Part shown: piece by piece, positions 8,521-17,189 of the stretch | How positions within the stretch are numbered: the first letter of the stretch is position 1 | Layout: every line of letters starts with the position of its first letter | Assembly (NCBI GenBank): GCA_017476545.1 | Contig: JAFUZP010000039.1 | Location: 1-56,141, forward strand | DNA length: 56,141 bases | Source of the DNA: Alloprevotella sp. | GTDB lineage: Bacteria; Bacteroidota; Bacteroidia; Bacteroidales; Bacteroidaceae | Direction of reading: 5' to 3' | Program-made: the position numbers and the translations under genes | Notes under the pieces: generated by a model | The model's database searches: none | What the model was told of the DNA's origin: nothing | Seen by the model: the letters and a program-made list of their open reading frames with translations, nothing else

Positions 8521-9960
8521 ATGGCAAAAAGCACCAAGACATCCGAGCGGCTCCTTTCCCTCCTTCGCGACGGTCGCCCGCTATCGCGCCGCCAGCAGAT
8601 GGCACTGGTCTTCCAGCTGTCGCTGCCGGCAATGCTTGCGCAGATAGCCACTATCGTGATGTTCTTCATTGATGCAGCCATGGTAGGCCACCTCGGCGCG
8701 ACGGAGGCCGCAAGCGTAGGACTAGTCGAAACGACCTTCTGGCTCTTCGGAGGCCTTACCGGCGCACTGGCAACGGGCTTCTACGTGCAGGTGGCGCACC
8801 GCATCGGTGCAAAGGACGATGAGGGTGCGCGCGCCGTACTGCGCGAGGGGTTCACAACGGCTCTACTCTTCAGCAGTATCGTGGGGCTGTTCGGGGTAAT
8901 CATCAGCGGTCCGCTGCCACACTGGCTCGGCGGTGACGCGGACGTGGCAGGAGGTGCGACAACCTATTTCCTGCTCTTCTCCCTCTTCGCCCCTTTCATG
9001 CAGCTCAACCAACTCAGCGCGGGGATGCTACGCTGCGCCGGCGACATCAAAACACCCAGCGTGATGGAAGCCTTGCTGTGTATATTTGACGTGGTGTTGA
9101 ACTTCCTGCTCATATTCCCGACCAAAACCTACGACATACTGGGGCTGCCCGTCACCGTTCCCGGCGCGGGGCTCGGTGTGGCGGGAGCGGCGCTGGGGAC
9201 GGGCTTAGCCTTTGCCATCGTGGCAAGCACGCTGACGCTCATCGTCTTCCACCGCCACGGCCCGCTTCGCATCCTGGGCGAGCGGTGGGAAGGCTGGTGG
9301 GCTTTCCGCCCGAGGAGGGCTACGCTCGTGCAGGCCTGGGGCATCGGGATGCCCATCGGCGTACAGCATACGCTGATGAGCTGCGCCCAGGTTTTCGTCA
9401 CGATGATTGTCGCACCGCTCGGTGCCTTTGCCATCGCGGCCAACTCCTTCGCGGTTACGGCGGAAAGCATCTGCTATATGCCAGGCTACGGTATCTCCGA
9501 CGCGGCCACGACCCTCGTCGGACAGAGCGTAGGTGCACGCCGCTGGAACATGGCTCGGCAGCTGGCGGGCGTGAGCGTAGGAATGGCAATGACCATCATG
9601 GCCTTGATGGGCGTGGTACTCTACTTCGGTGCGGAATTAGTTATGGACATCATGACGCCACAGGCGGAGATCATCGCCCTCGGTGCCTCTGCCCTGCGCA
9701 TTGAGGCCTTTGCCGAACCCATGTTCGCCGCCAGCATCGTCTGCTACGGCGCGTTCGTCGGGGCGGGCTCAACGAAAGTGCCGGCCTTGATGAACCTTGC
9801 GTCCATGTGGGGCGTGCGCATTACCCTCGCCCTGCTACTTGTAGGCTCCATGGGACTTGACGGCGTGTGGACTGCCATGGCCATAGAACTCACTTTCCGG
9901 GGCACCATTTTCCTGCTACGCCTGCGCTCCCGCAGTTGGCTGCCCGGAGGCGCGGCCTGA
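8521..9960 (+). CDS. MATE family efflux transporter
   Basis: A 479-residue inner-membrane exporter with about 12 hydrophobic segments in two homologous halves. The first half has QIATIVMFFIDAAMVGHLGATEAASVGL, where MVGHLG is the usual MATE signature; the second half has MPIGVQHTLMSCAQVFVTMIVAPLG. Members extrude cationic drugs, dyes or metabolites using Na+ or H+. The ATG at 8521 is chosen because a perfect promoter ends at 8514; a longer frame from 8485 would begin inside it. The substrate is not predictable. It is a single gene, with DUF3737 downstream on the same strand after 38 nt. Confidence 0.93.
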   Translation: MAKSTKTSERLLSLLRDGRPLSRRQQMALVFQLSLPAMLAQIATIVMFFIDAAMVGHLGATEAASVGLVETTFWLFGGLTGALATGFYVQVAHRIGAKDDEGARAVLREGFTTALLFSSIVGLFGVIISGPLPHWLGGDADVAGGATTYFLLFSLFAPFMQLNQLSAGMLRCAGDIKTPSVMEALLCIFDVVLNFLLIFPTKTYDILGLPVTVPGAGLGVAGAALGTGLAFAIVASTLTLIVFHRHGPLRILGERWEGWWAFRPRRATLVQAWGIGMPIGVQHTLMSCAQVFVTMIVAPLGAFAIAANSFAVTAESICYMPGYGISDAATTLVGQSVGARRWNMARQLAGVSVGMAMTIMALMGVVLYFGAELVMDIMTPQAEIIALGASALRIEAFAEPMFAASIVCYGAFVGAGSTKVPALMNLASMWGVRITLALLLVGSMGLDGVWTAMAIELTFRGTIFLLRLRSRSWLPGGAA

Positions 9961-9998
9961 TGACACATACTTACGACACACATTAATATATAATATAT

Positions 9999-10874
9999 AT
10001 GGAATTAATCAAAGATAAAACATTCGGCGGGGAGCGTCCCCTCTTCGGCATAGAGCACACCCGCCTTGAAGGCATCACCATCACCGATGGCGAAAGCGGC
10101 ATCAAGTGCTGCCGCGACATAGAGGCCGACGGCTGCAAGTTCTACGGAAAGTACCCGTGGTGGCACGTGGACGGCAGCCGCATCCGCAATTGCTACTTTG
10201 CCCCCGGCTCCCGCTCCGCCATTTGGTACTCCAACGGAATGCTCATGGAGGACTGCGTGATAGACGGCCCTAAGTTCTTCCGCGAGATGCGGGGACTGGA
10301 ACTGAACCGCGTCACCATCAACGATGCTGATGAAACCTTCTGGAAAGTCAGCGGCCTAAAGCTACGTGACGTTACCCTCCACGGCGGTACCTACCCCTTC
10401 ATGTTCTGCGAGGATGTGGACGCCGACGGCCTCCGGAGCGACGCCAACTACGTTTTCCAGTACGTCCGCCGCGCCGTAGTCCGCAACGCCCACATCACCA
10501 CCAAGGACAGCTTCTGGGAGACCGAGGACGTCACCGTTTATGACAGCCAACTGGACGGTGAGTACCTCGGATGGCACTCCAAGAACCTGCGCCTCGTACG
10601 CTGCCACATCAGCGGCGAACAGCCCCTCTGTTACTGCCGGGGGCTCGTCCTTGAGGATTGTACCTTCGACCCCGCCTGTGACCGCATTTTTGAAGACTCT
10701 GACGTGCAGGCCACCATCCTAGGGCACGTCACAGAAATAAAGAACCCCCGCACCGGAACCATACGCTGTGGCAGCCTGGGCCGCCTCACCTACGACCGCT
10801 TCGCCAAAGCCCCCGGCGACTGCAAGATAACCACCGACGACGGGCAGCCTTCCCCCACACGGCAGGAGGCATAA
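9999..10874 (+). CDS. DUF3737 family protein, predicted right-handed beta-helix
   Basis: A 291-residue cytoplasmic protein beginning MELIKDKTFGGERPLFG, the usual opening of the DUF3737 family. Short repeats such as GIKCCRDIEADGCKFYG, SRIRNCYFAPG, GLELNRVTINDAD and NLRLVRCHISGEQPL have the regular beta-strand and turn spacing of pectate-lyase-like beta-helices. There is no signal peptide. The biochemical function of the family is not known to me. The start follows an AT-only stretch (about 9984-9999). It may be cotranscribed with the MATE gene 38 nt upstream. A long hairpin follows the stop. Confidence 0.85.
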   Translation: MELIKDKTFGGERPLFGIEHTRLEGITITDGESGIKCCRDIEADGCKFYGKYPWWHVDGSRIRNCYFAPGSRSAIWYSNGMLMEDCVIDGPKFFREMRGLELNRVTINDADETFWKVSGLKLRDVTLHGGTYPFMFCEDVDADGLRSDANYVFQYVRRAVVRNAHITTKDSFWETEDVTVYDSQLDGEYLGWHSKNLRLVRCHISGEQPLCYCRGLVLEDCTFDPACDRIFEDSDVQATILGHVTEIKNPRTGTIRCGSLGRLTYDRFAKAPGDCKITTDDGQPSPTRQEA

Positions 10875-10905
10875 CCCCCTGCCCGAAAGCGGCAACGGAT
10901 AGTAG

Positions 10906-10946
10906 GCAACGGGCTTCGTTCCACATAACGGGACGGAGCCCGTTGC
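10906..10946. terminator. Long imperfect hairpin after the DUF3737 gene
   Basis: GCAACGGGCTTCGTTCC (10906-10922) pairs with GGGACGGAGCCCGTTGC (10930-10946) with two non-Watson-Crick positions. No T tract follows; the function as terminator is inferred from position. Confidence 0.5.
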
Positions 10947-11118
10947 ATAAGAGAGTACATCCGGCATCACGAAAGATGTCACGCCACAGGATAAGATGGT
11001 AGAACTCCCGCGCCGCAGGAAGAAATGAGGCGGAAAGCTGTGCCGGACAGAAGTTTTTTCCTACTTTTGTGCCGCACGGAGCGGTGAGCCACTCCGCCGC
11101 AACGACTACGGAAGCCCC

Positions 11119-11931
11119 ATGAACGAAAACTCCCCACGCCACGAAGCGCCCCTGACGAGCGTCCACAACCCGCGCGTCAAACGCGTCATCGCCTTGCAGC
11201 AGAAGTCAGCCGAACGCCGCGCGGCGGGTCTCTTCGTTGTAGAGGGGCGTCGCGAATTGGCACACTGCCTTGCAGCGGGTTTCAAGGCGGAAGAAATTTT
11301 CATATGCCCGGACATCGCGGGCGACGCGGAAGTCCCGGCGGGTACGCCCGTATCCCCCGCTGTTTATGCACGCATGGCCTACCGGGACAGCACGGAGGGA
11401 GTATTGGCCCTTGTGCGCGAGCGGCGACTCACGTTGGCAGACTTGCGGCTCGGTGAGTCGCCGCTGCTCATGGTGCTGGAGGGGGTAGAGAAGCCGGGCA
11501 ACCTGGGTGCCGTGCTACGCTCCGCTGACGCGGCGCGGGCGGATGCCGTCATCGTGTGCGACCCACTCACGGATCTCTACAACCCGAACCTCATCCGCGC
11601 CTCCGTCGGGGCGGCCTTCACCGTCCCCACCGTAGCCTGCTCCTCGCAGGAATGCATCGATTTCCTGAAGGAGCGCGGCATACGTATCCTTACAGCGCAA
11701 CTGCAAGACTCTCGCCCCTACTACGATACGGACATGCGCTGCCCCACAGCCCTCGTCATGGGCACGGAAAGCACGGGACTGACGCAGCAGTGGCGCGAGG
11801 CCGCCGATGCCCATATCCGCATACCGATGCTGGGGCGGCTGGACTCGCTCAATGTGTCCGTCAGCGCGGCCGTCCTCCTATTCGAGGCGGTGAGGCAGCG
11901 CGGAGCGCGAACTCCGGCAGAACGAAACTAA
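11119..11931 (+). CDS. TrmH/SpoU family RNA 2'-O-methyltransferase
   Basis: A 270-residue cytoplasmic SAM-dependent methyltransferase that should methylate a ribose in rRNA or tRNA. The N-terminal substrate-binding domain (about 10-100) starts with SVHNPRVKRVIALQQKSAERRAAGLFVVEG. The C-terminal trefoil-knot SPOUT domain has the three motifs: EGVEKPGNLGAVLRSADAA (motif 1), LVMGTESTGL (motif 2) and IPMLGRLDSLNVSVSAAVLL (motif 3). A -7 box TACTTTTG lies at 11062-11069, about 50 nt before the ATG. It is closely followed by malY (18 nt), suggesting cotranscription. The target nucleotide cannot be read from the sequence. Confidence 0.92.
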   Translation: MNENSPRHEAPLTSVHNPRVKRVIALQQKSAERRAAGLFVVEGRRELAHCLAAGFKAEEIFICPDIAGDAEVPAGTPVSPAVYARMAYRDSTEGVLALVRERRLTLADLRLGESPLLMVLEGVEKPGNLGAVLRSADAARADAVIVCDPLTDLYNPNLIRASVGAAFTVPTVACSSQECIDFLKERGIRILTAQLQDSRPYYDTDMRCPTALVMGTESTGLTQQWREAADAHIRIPMLGRLDSLNVSVSAAVLLFEAVRQRGARTPAERN

Positions 11932-11949
11932 TACCTATTACATATTGTC

Positions 11950-13131
11950 ATGGAAACTCCAAATTTCAACGAACTTATCGACCGACGCGGGTCGCACTGC
12001 TGCAAGTGGGACTCCTGCACCGACCCTGACGTAATCCCCCTTTGGATTGCCGACATGGACTACCGTGCCGCCGAGCCCATCCGCCGCGCCCTGCAACGCA
12101 GGATGGACCACGGCGTGTTCGGCTACTCCTGCGTACCCGACGAGTTCTACGAGGCCGCCATCGAGTGGTTCCGCAAGTACCACGGCTGGACCATCAGCCG
12201 CGAATGGATGCTCTACACGACGGGCGTAGTGCCCGCCATCAGCGCCACCATCAAGGCGTTGGCCGCACCGGGCGAAAAAGTACTCGTGCAGACCCCCGTC
12301 TATAACTGCTTCTTCTCTTCCATCCGCAACCAGGGATGCCAGGTGGAGATGAGTCCCCTGGCCTACCTGACCAATACAGAGGCGGACGGCGGACAGCCCA
12401 CCTACGCCGTGGACTGGGAAGACTTCGAGCGTCGCTGCGCCGACCCTGCGGTGAAACTCTTCCTGCTCTGTAACCCCCACAACCCCGCCGGGCGCGTATG
12501 GACACGCGGGGAACTGGAACGCATGGCAGAGGTATGCCTGCGCCACGGCGTGACCATCCTCGCCGACGAGATACATTGCGAAATGGTCTATCCCGGTCAC
12601 GACTACACGCCCATAGCTTCCATCTCCGAAGCGTGCCGCAAAGCCTGTGTTACCTTCCTGAGCCCGAGCAAGTCCTTCAACATTGCGGGCTTGCAGGTAG
12701 CCGACATAATATGCGACAACGCCGAGTGGCGGCAGCGTATCGACCGCGCCATCAACCAGCACGAGACGTGTGACCTGAACCCCTTCGCCGTGGAAGCGCA
12801 GATAGCCGCCTACACGGAAGGCCGCCCTTGGATAGAGCAGATGAACGCCCACCACTGGGAGAACTACCAGCTACTGCTGCGCTTCTTCCGGGAGCGCTTG
12901 CCCAAGCTGCCCGTCACGCGGCTGGAAGGCACCTACTTGCCTTGGGTGAACATCACGAGTACGGGCGAAACCGCCGACGAGCTGTGCGAACGCCTCCTGC
13001 ACGACGCGAAAGTGCGCCTCAACCCCGGCACGATGTACGGCCCCGAAGGGAAAGACTTCATCCGCATCAACATCGCCTGCCCGCAAGCCCGCCTGCAAGA
13101 GGCACTGGAGCGCATCGCACCGCACCTGTAA
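11950..13131 (+). CDS. MalY/PatB-type PLP-dependent C-S lyase or aminotransferase
   Basis: A 393-residue fold-type I PLP enzyme. The PLP-binding lysine is Lys241 in SPSKSFNIAG; NPHNPAGRVW (175-184) and ADEIHCEMVYPGHDYTP (205-221) are the family's cofactor-pocket motifs, and the N-terminal LWIADMDY matches the MalY/PatB branch. These enzymes split cystathionine or cysteine S-conjugates to pyruvate, ammonia and a thiol, and some also transaminate. The ATG at 11950 gives the normal N-terminus. A four-unit palindromic array begins 38 nt after the stop. The substrate is uncertain. Confidence 0.9.
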   Translation: METPNFNELIDRRGSHCCKWDSCTDPDVIPLWIADMDYRAAEPIRRALQRRMDHGVFGYSCVPDEFYEAAIEWFRKYHGWTISREWMLYTTGVVPAISATIKALAAPGEKVLVQTPVYNCFFSSIRNQGCQVEMSPLAYLTNTEADGGQPTYAVDWEDFERRCADPAVKLFLLCNPHNPAGRVWTRGELERMAEVCLRHGVTILADEIHCEMVYPGHDYTPIASISEACRKACVTFLSPSKSFNIAGLQVADIICDNAEWRQRIDRAINQHETCDLNPFAVEAQIAAYTEGRPWIEQMNAHHWENYQLLLRFFRERLPKLPVTRLEGTYLPWVNITSTGETADELCERLLHDAKVRLNPGTMYGPEGKDFIRINIACPQARLQEALERIAPHL

Positions 13132-13169
13132 CAAAAGGAAGCGGCGGCGCACAGGACGTGCGGCGGAAA

Positions 13170-13249
13170 TACCCCATGGGGTAAGGAAACTTAACCCTAC
13201 GGGTACGAAGCACTAACCCTGCGGTTACGATGAAGTAACCATAGGGCTA
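13170..13249. repeat. Four-unit palindromic array, 22-bp period
   Basis: Cores start at 13170 (TACCCCATGGGGTA, perfect palindrome), 13192 (TAACCCTACGGGTA), 13214 (TAACCCTGCGGTTA) and 13236 (TAACCATAGGGCTA), each exactly 22 bp apart. A possible fifth, degenerate core (TGTCCCCGGGGGGA) sits at 13258. The array lies between malY and the aldo/keto reductase promoter. The rest of this 391-base gap holds that promoter and nothing else recognisable. Confidence 0.85.
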
Positions 13250-13444
13250 TAAAAACTGTCCCCGGGGGGAAGGGAAAGCGACACCGCTCCGTTTGCCCCC
13301 GCTCCCGGACGCACCGCAGCGGAAGCAGCAACCGAACGGGCGGAATGCCTGCCTGTGCAAAAGGGAGGAACTGGAAGAAAGGCGGAGGGAACAATCCCTC
13401 CGCCTGCGTTTCCGCACTTTTGGCAACTTTTACCGCAAAATGGA

Positions 13445-13477
13445 TTTGCGCGCAACGGCGTTTTCACGCTACCTTTG
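13445..13477 (+). promoter_or_regulatory. Promoter of the aldo/keto reductase operon
   Basis: TTTG (13445-13448), 21 nt, TACCTTTG (13470-13477). The ATG at 13523 would have a leader of about 40 nt. Confidence 0.7.
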
Positions 13478-13522
13478 CCCTGAATTTCACGACACAAAGC
13501 AAACCTATAAAACTTCTTCAAT

Positions 13523-14362
13523 ATGCAAACCATCAGACTTTCCAACGGCATTGAAATGCCACAACTGGGCTATGGCGTCTATCAAGTGACACCCGAGGAG
13601 TGCGAACGCTGCGTCGGCGACGCACTCGCCGTGGGTTACCGAATGATCGACACGGCTCAGGCTTACCGTAACGAGGAGGGCGTGGGAAACGCTGTACGCA
13701 AAAGCGGGCTGCGACGCGAGGACGTATTCCTCGTAAGCAAAGTGTGGATCAGCAACTACGGCTACGAGAAGGCCAAGGCCAGCATCAACGAGAGCCTGCG
13801 CCTCCTACAGACGGACTACATTGACCTGATGCTCCTGCACCAGCCCTTCTGCGACCGCTACGGCGCCTACCGCGCGCTGGAAGAGGCATACAAGGCAGGT
13901 AAGTTGCGCGCCATCGGCGTGAGCAACTTCTACCCCGACCATTTCATTGACTTAGCGGCCAACACGGATGTCGTACCGATGGTGAATCAGGTGGAGACGC
14001 ACGTTTTCCAACAACAGACGGAGAGCCGCAAATACATGGACGAACTTGGCATAGCGCACATGTCGTGGGGACCGCTGGCGGAAGGCCGCAACGGCTTCTT
14101 CACGAACGAGACGCTAATTTCCATCGGACAGAAGTACGGCAAAACGGGGCCGCAGGTGGCTCTGCGCTACCTGCTCGAGCGCGGTGTCATCATCATACCC
14201 AAATCGGCGCGCAAGGAACGCATGGAGCAGAACTTCGCCCTCTTCGACTTCGAACTGAGTGCGGAGGACCGCGAAACCATCCTGCACCTGGACACGGGTC
14301 GCAGCCTCTTCTTCGACCACCACGATGCGGAGGTGACGAAAATGTTCATGGGCTGGCGGTAA
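13523..14362 (+). CDS. Aldo/keto reductase
   Basis: A 279-residue NADPH-dependent carbonyl reductase with a TIM-barrel fold. The catalytic tetrad is visible: Asp43 and Tyr48 (MIDTAQAYRNE), Lys73 (VSKVW) and His106 (LLHQPF). The cofactor-phosphate motif IIPKSARKERMEQNF is also present near residue 230. It is similar to the YtbE/DkgA-like AKR5 group. It heads an operon with an SDR (4 nt) and a flavodoxin (18 nt after that), a combination often seen in Bacteroidales stress or redox gene clusters. The physiological substrate is unknown. Confidence 0.93.
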   Translation: MQTIRLSNGIEMPQLGYGVYQVTPEECERCVGDALAVGYRMIDTAQAYRNEEGVGNAVRKSGLRREDVFLVSKVWISNYGYEKAKASINESLRLLQTDYIDLMLLHQPFCDRYGAYRALEEAYKAGKLRAIGVSNFYPDHFIDLAANTDVVPMVNQVETHVFQQQTESRKYMDELGIAHMSWGPLAEGRNGFFTNETLISIGQKYGKTGPQVALRYLLERGVIIIPKSARKERMEQNFALFDFELSAEDRETILHLDTGRSLFFDHHDAEVTKMFMGWR

Positions 14363-14366
14363 ACTG

Positions 14367-15227
14367 ATGCACGAGGCAGCACGGATCATGAACAGGCAAG
14401 AAACCATCGTACTTATCGGTGCGGGAAGCATCGGACAGGCCATCGCCCGCCGCGTGGCGGCAGGCCGCCACCTGGTACTGGCCGACTACAACGAAGCGAA
14501 CGCCCGGCTAGCCGCCAAGACGCTGGAGGAGGCAGGCTTTGACTGCTCCGTTACACGATGCGACCTCGGCAGCAGGACTGACATCTGCGCCCTCGTGGAA
14601 CACGCCACGGCACGCGGCCCGGTGAAGGGAGTCATCAACGCCGCCGGCGTATCGCCCTCGCAAGCCCCCGTAACGGAAATCCTGCGCGTGGACCTCTACG
14701 GCACAAGCGTCCTGTTGGAGGAGTTCGGCAAGGTCATCGCCGAAGGGGGAAGCGGCATCATCATCGCCTCGCAAAGCGGACACCGCCTACCTGCACTGCC
14801 GGAAGAGCAGAACAGTGCACTTGCCACCACACCTTGCGAGGGACTACTCGCCCTGCCGTTCCTCCGGGAGATTACAGACACGCTCAAAGCTTACCAGTAC
14901 TCGAAACGCTGCAACGTACTCCGTGTCATGATGGAGGCCACGCGCTGGGGGCGGCGCGGCGCGACGCTGAACAGCATCTCGCCCGGCATCATCATCACCC
15001 CGCTGGCCAACGACGAACTCCACGGACCGCGCAAGGACGGCTACCTGCGCATGATTGAAGGTATGCCCGCGCGACGCGCCGGAACCCCCGACGAAGTGGG
15101 CGACTTGGCAGCGTTCCTGATGTCATCGCGCGGCAGGTTCATCAGCGGCACCGACCTGCTCATAGACGGCGGATGTACGGCCAGCTATTGGTACGGCGAC
15201 CTGCAATACCTGAAAACCACACACTGA
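14367..15227 (+). CDS. Short-chain dehydrogenase/reductase (SDR)
   Basis: A 286-residue Rossmann-fold oxidoreductase. The glycine-rich NAD(P) motif GAGSIGQAIARR begins at residue 18, NAAG at 91-94, the catalytic Ser is in IIASQSG (about 135-137) and the Tyr/Lys pair is YQYSK (Tyr176, Lys180). SPGIIITPL after the active site is typical of the family. A second in-frame ATG at 14388 (MNRQETIV) would start closer to the Rossmann strand and is equally plausible; the first ATG is 4 nt after the aldo/keto reductase stop. The substrate is unknown. Confidence 0.9.
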   Translation: MHEAARIMNRQETIVLIGAGSIGQAIARRVAAGRHLVLADYNEANARLAAKTLEEAGFDCSVTRCDLGSRTDICALVEHATARGPVKGVINAAGVSPSQAPVTEILRVDLYGTSVLLEEFGKVIAEGGSGIIIASQSGHRLPALPEEQNSALATTPCEGLLALPFLREITDTLKAYQYSKRCNVLRVMMEATRWGRRGATLNSISPGIIITPLANDELHGPRKDGYLRMIEGMPARRAGTPDEVGDLAAFLMSSRGRFISGTDLLIDGGCTASYWYGDLQYLKTTH

Positions 15228-15245
15228 AGACAAAACTACGCGACA

Positions 15246-15848
15246 ATGAAAACCAAAGCACTGCTGGCAGCAGCCCTACTCTGTACGGCCTGCACGGCAC
15301 AGACACAGCAAACCAACAACACCACAGCTACTATGGAAAAGAACGGAAAGGCCCTCATCGTATTCTTCTCCCATGCCGGAGAGAACTATGCCGTGGGCAA
15401 CATCGAGGTAGGCAACACGAAGATTGTGGCCGACTACATCTCCGAACAGACGGGGGCAGAGCAGTTTGAGATTGTCTGCGAGAAGGACTACGACATGCCC
15501 TACATGAAACTCATCGAAGTGGCCAAGGAAGAGGCCAACAACGGAGAACTGCCTGCCTACAAGGGCGACGTGGACTGTGCGCCCTACGACACCATCTTCA
15601 TCGGCGGTCCCATCTGGTGGGGCACATACCCGCAGGTGATGTTCACCTTCTTCAGGGACCACGACCTCGCGGGCAAGACCATCGTGCCCTTCACGACGCA
15701 CGAAGGCAGCGGCCTGGCCAGCACGGTCAGCGACCTCCGCAAGGCTTATCCGCAGGCCAACGTCCTCTCAGGCTTCGCCATCTACGGCCACGAGGTCCGC
15801 ACCGGCAAGGCCAAGGTGGAGAAATGGCTCAAGGGATTGGGGTATTAA
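15246..15848 (+). CDS. Exported flavodoxin-like protein
   Basis: A 200-residue protein with an N-terminal hydrophobic segment ending LLCTAC (Cys16), suggesting a lipoprotein or cleaved signal, then a Thr/Gln-rich linker to about residue 34. The flavodoxin domain begins KALIVFFSHAGENYAVG, where the FMN-phosphate loop FSHAGENYA is of the flavodoxin_4 type; PIWWGTYP near residue 120 is the second FMN-contact loop and FTTHEGSGLAS follows. An FMN protein outside the cytoplasm could carry electrons in the periplasm. It is last in the AKR-SDR-flavodoxin operon and is followed by a strong terminator. Confidence 0.88.
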   Translation: MKTKALLAAALLCTACTAQTQQTNNTTATMEKNGKALIVFFSHAGENYAVGNIEVGNTKIVADYISEQTGAEQFEIVCEKDYDMPYMKLIEVAKEEANNGELPAYKGDVDCAPYDTIFIGGPIWWGTYPQVMFTFFRDHDLAGKTIVPFTTHEGSGLASTVSDLRKAYPQANVLSGFAIYGHEVRTGKAKVEKWLKGLGY

Positions 15849-15871
15849 GTAAACAGAGCTACTCCCGCCTC

Positions 15872-15910
15872 CGCCCTTCTCCCCCATAACGGGGAGGAGG
15901 GCGTTTTTTT
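15872..15910 (+). terminator. Intrinsic terminator of the AKR-SDR-flavodoxin operon
   Basis: CGCCCTTCTCCCC pairs with GGGGAGGAGGGCG (one mismatch) and is followed by TTTTTTT (15904-15910), 24 nt after the flavodoxin stop. Confidence 0.9.
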
Positions 15911-16052
15911 ATATGGGCTGTCGGCGATATTCGCCTGGTGCCGTGCCGCGCAGGCGTTGGAAGAATTTGGTGAAGGAGGCCTGGTCGGCAAAGTGGAGGC
16001 GGTCCGCTATCTGGGCCATGCTGAGGTCGGAGGTGCGCAGCAGGAAGGCGGC
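15909..16052 (-). pseudogene. 3' remnant of an AraC-family regulator
   Basis: The last 47 residues match the second helix-turn-helix and C-terminus of AraC regulators: AAFLLRTSDLSMAQIADRL, then HFADQASFTKFFQRLRGTAPGEYRR. The sensor domain and first helix-turn-helix are missing. At about 16052 the homology stops and a glutathione peroxidase end begins on the other strand. The short remaining frame cannot encode a working regulator. The two genes were probably divergent neighbours whose 5' halves and shared control region were lost. Confidence 0.75.
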
Positions 16053-16172
16053 TTCCTGTGGAACTTCACCAAGTTCCTCATCTCCCGCGACGGCACACAG
16101 GTGAAGCGCTATACGCCCACCACGGACCCCGAGAAGATGGTCGCCGACATCGAACAGATGCTGGGATACTGA
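16053..16172 (+). pseudogene. 3' remnant of a glutathione peroxidase gene
   Basis: The last 39 residues, FLWNFTKFLISRDGTQVKRY then TPTTDPEKMVADIEQMLGY, match the C-terminus of glutathione peroxidases, including the conserved WNFTKFL with its catalytic-site Trp and Asn. The N-terminal two thirds, with the catalytic Cys, are absent. The remnant abuts the AraC remnant with no bases between. A longer open frame from 15957 exists but its first part is only antisense to the araC end. Confidence 0.75.
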
Positions 16173-16223
16173 CGCACGAAACATCCCGTCCACAAGGCAG
16201 ACGACGAGTCTTTCCCCTCAAGA

Positions 16224-16256
16224 AGGTTGGGCATTCCGTAACGGAATGCCCAACCT
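16224..16256. terminator. Perfect 15-bp hairpin after the gpx remnant
   Basis: AGGTTGGGCATTCCG (16224-16238) pairs perfectly with CGGAATGCCCAACCT (16242-16256) around a 3-nt loop. No T tract. It may have been the terminator of the former gpx gene or of the converging gene at 16342. Confidence 0.55.
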
Positions 16257-16341
16257 CTCCTATACTATGGCGGCTGGGATGCATCCGTTCGAACGCTACC
16301 TTTGGGCGAAGAGCCGTGCGAGATGGGAGGATACGAAACTG

Positions 16342-16854
16342 TCATGAGTCATAACTAAGATGTATCCTATATCCTTTCCCCAAATAGCAGAGGTTGAAAT
16401 CCGTCCAAGAGGTATAGGAGCAACCAGTGGCGTCATACACAACATCAAAGTCGCAGCCGGGAAGTATGGTGCCATAAAGCAAAACTTCTCTCAAAGTCAC
16501 GCCATCGCCCAAGTCATCGTATAGTGACACTTCCCTCCATAGACCATCAGGCCCAGCTGCCGATCCACTTCCAAAGTCAGACCATTTATCAATGATTAAT
16601 TGAGGGTCATTGCAGAACCGGCGAGTGCCCACTAATGTTGAAGTAGAAGAATTATATTGTGGGCGTAGATATATAAACGTGTCATACCACCTTGTTCCTG
16701 GTATCACTTCACAGATTGCTTGCCTGCTCGCGGCAAGCAGTTGGGTTTCAAGTTTGAGCACCTGCATCCGGGGCGGCACGTAGGCCTTCGTTCCCTTCTC
16801 CGCAGACTGCTTCGCGCGAAGTGCCCGCTCCTGTTCTCTGTTTTGTTGTTGCAT
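16342..16854 (-). CDS. Unassigned protein, Y-x-x-P / LLA-x-S family, member 1
   Basis: 170 residues. The N-terminal 45 residues hold a polar start (MQQQNREQERALRAKQ) and the motif KAYVPPRMQVLKLETQLLAASR (residues 23-44 in shortened form: Y25, P27-28, V32, L39-L40-A41-A42-S43). Two other proteins in this window (18206-18853 and 44129-44734) share this motif. After it the sequence is variable, with five Cys and many aromatic residues, no clear membrane segment and no known domain. It might be a leader-like element followed by a variable body, but no processing enzyme is encoded nearby. A promoter at 17190-17220 gives a leader of about 330 nt with an internal terminator. Confidence 0.6.
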   Translation of the reverse strand: MQQQNREQERALRAKQSAEKGTKAYVPPRMQVLKLETQLLAASRQAICEVIPGTRWYDTFIYLRPQYNSSTSTLVGTRRFCNDPQLIIDKWSDFGSGSAAGPDGLWREVSLYDDLGDGVTLREVLLYGTILPGCDFDVVYDATGCSYTSWTDFNLCYLGKGYRIHLSYDS

Positions 16855-16907
16855 AATCGTATAGGTTTTAGTTTGACATAATGTTTGCTGTCGTCACGTA
16901 CCTATAC

Positions 16908-16942
16908 AAAAAAGCGTGGAACCTAATTGCTGCCCGTTCCAC
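16908..16942 (-). terminator. Intrinsic terminator inside the leader of the gene at 16342
   Basis: On the minus strand GTGGAAC (16942-16936) and GTTCCAC (16922-16916) form a 7-bp stem with a 13-nt loop, followed after GC by TTTTTT (16913-16908). It lies 54 nt before the start codon and downstream of the promoter, so the gene needs read-through or antitermination. Confidence 0.75.
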
Positions 16943-17189
16943 ATTCTGAGGCTCTCGCATTGCCCGGTACGATAAAACGAGCAACGCAGAGGCCCACGTA
17001 GTCAGCCGCGCACGACACCCTACAGCGGAGAAGCTACTGGGGGCGTGTACGGATATGCCACAGGGACATCTACTGCTGCCTAGTTCCGATCGTACTGGAA
17101 ATTTGCGAGATTTCAGAATGTCGTGAACAAGCGCTGAGTAAACGCCTTTATGTATAGTGTGCGGCCGCCGCCAAGGCGGGAGCACGGAG

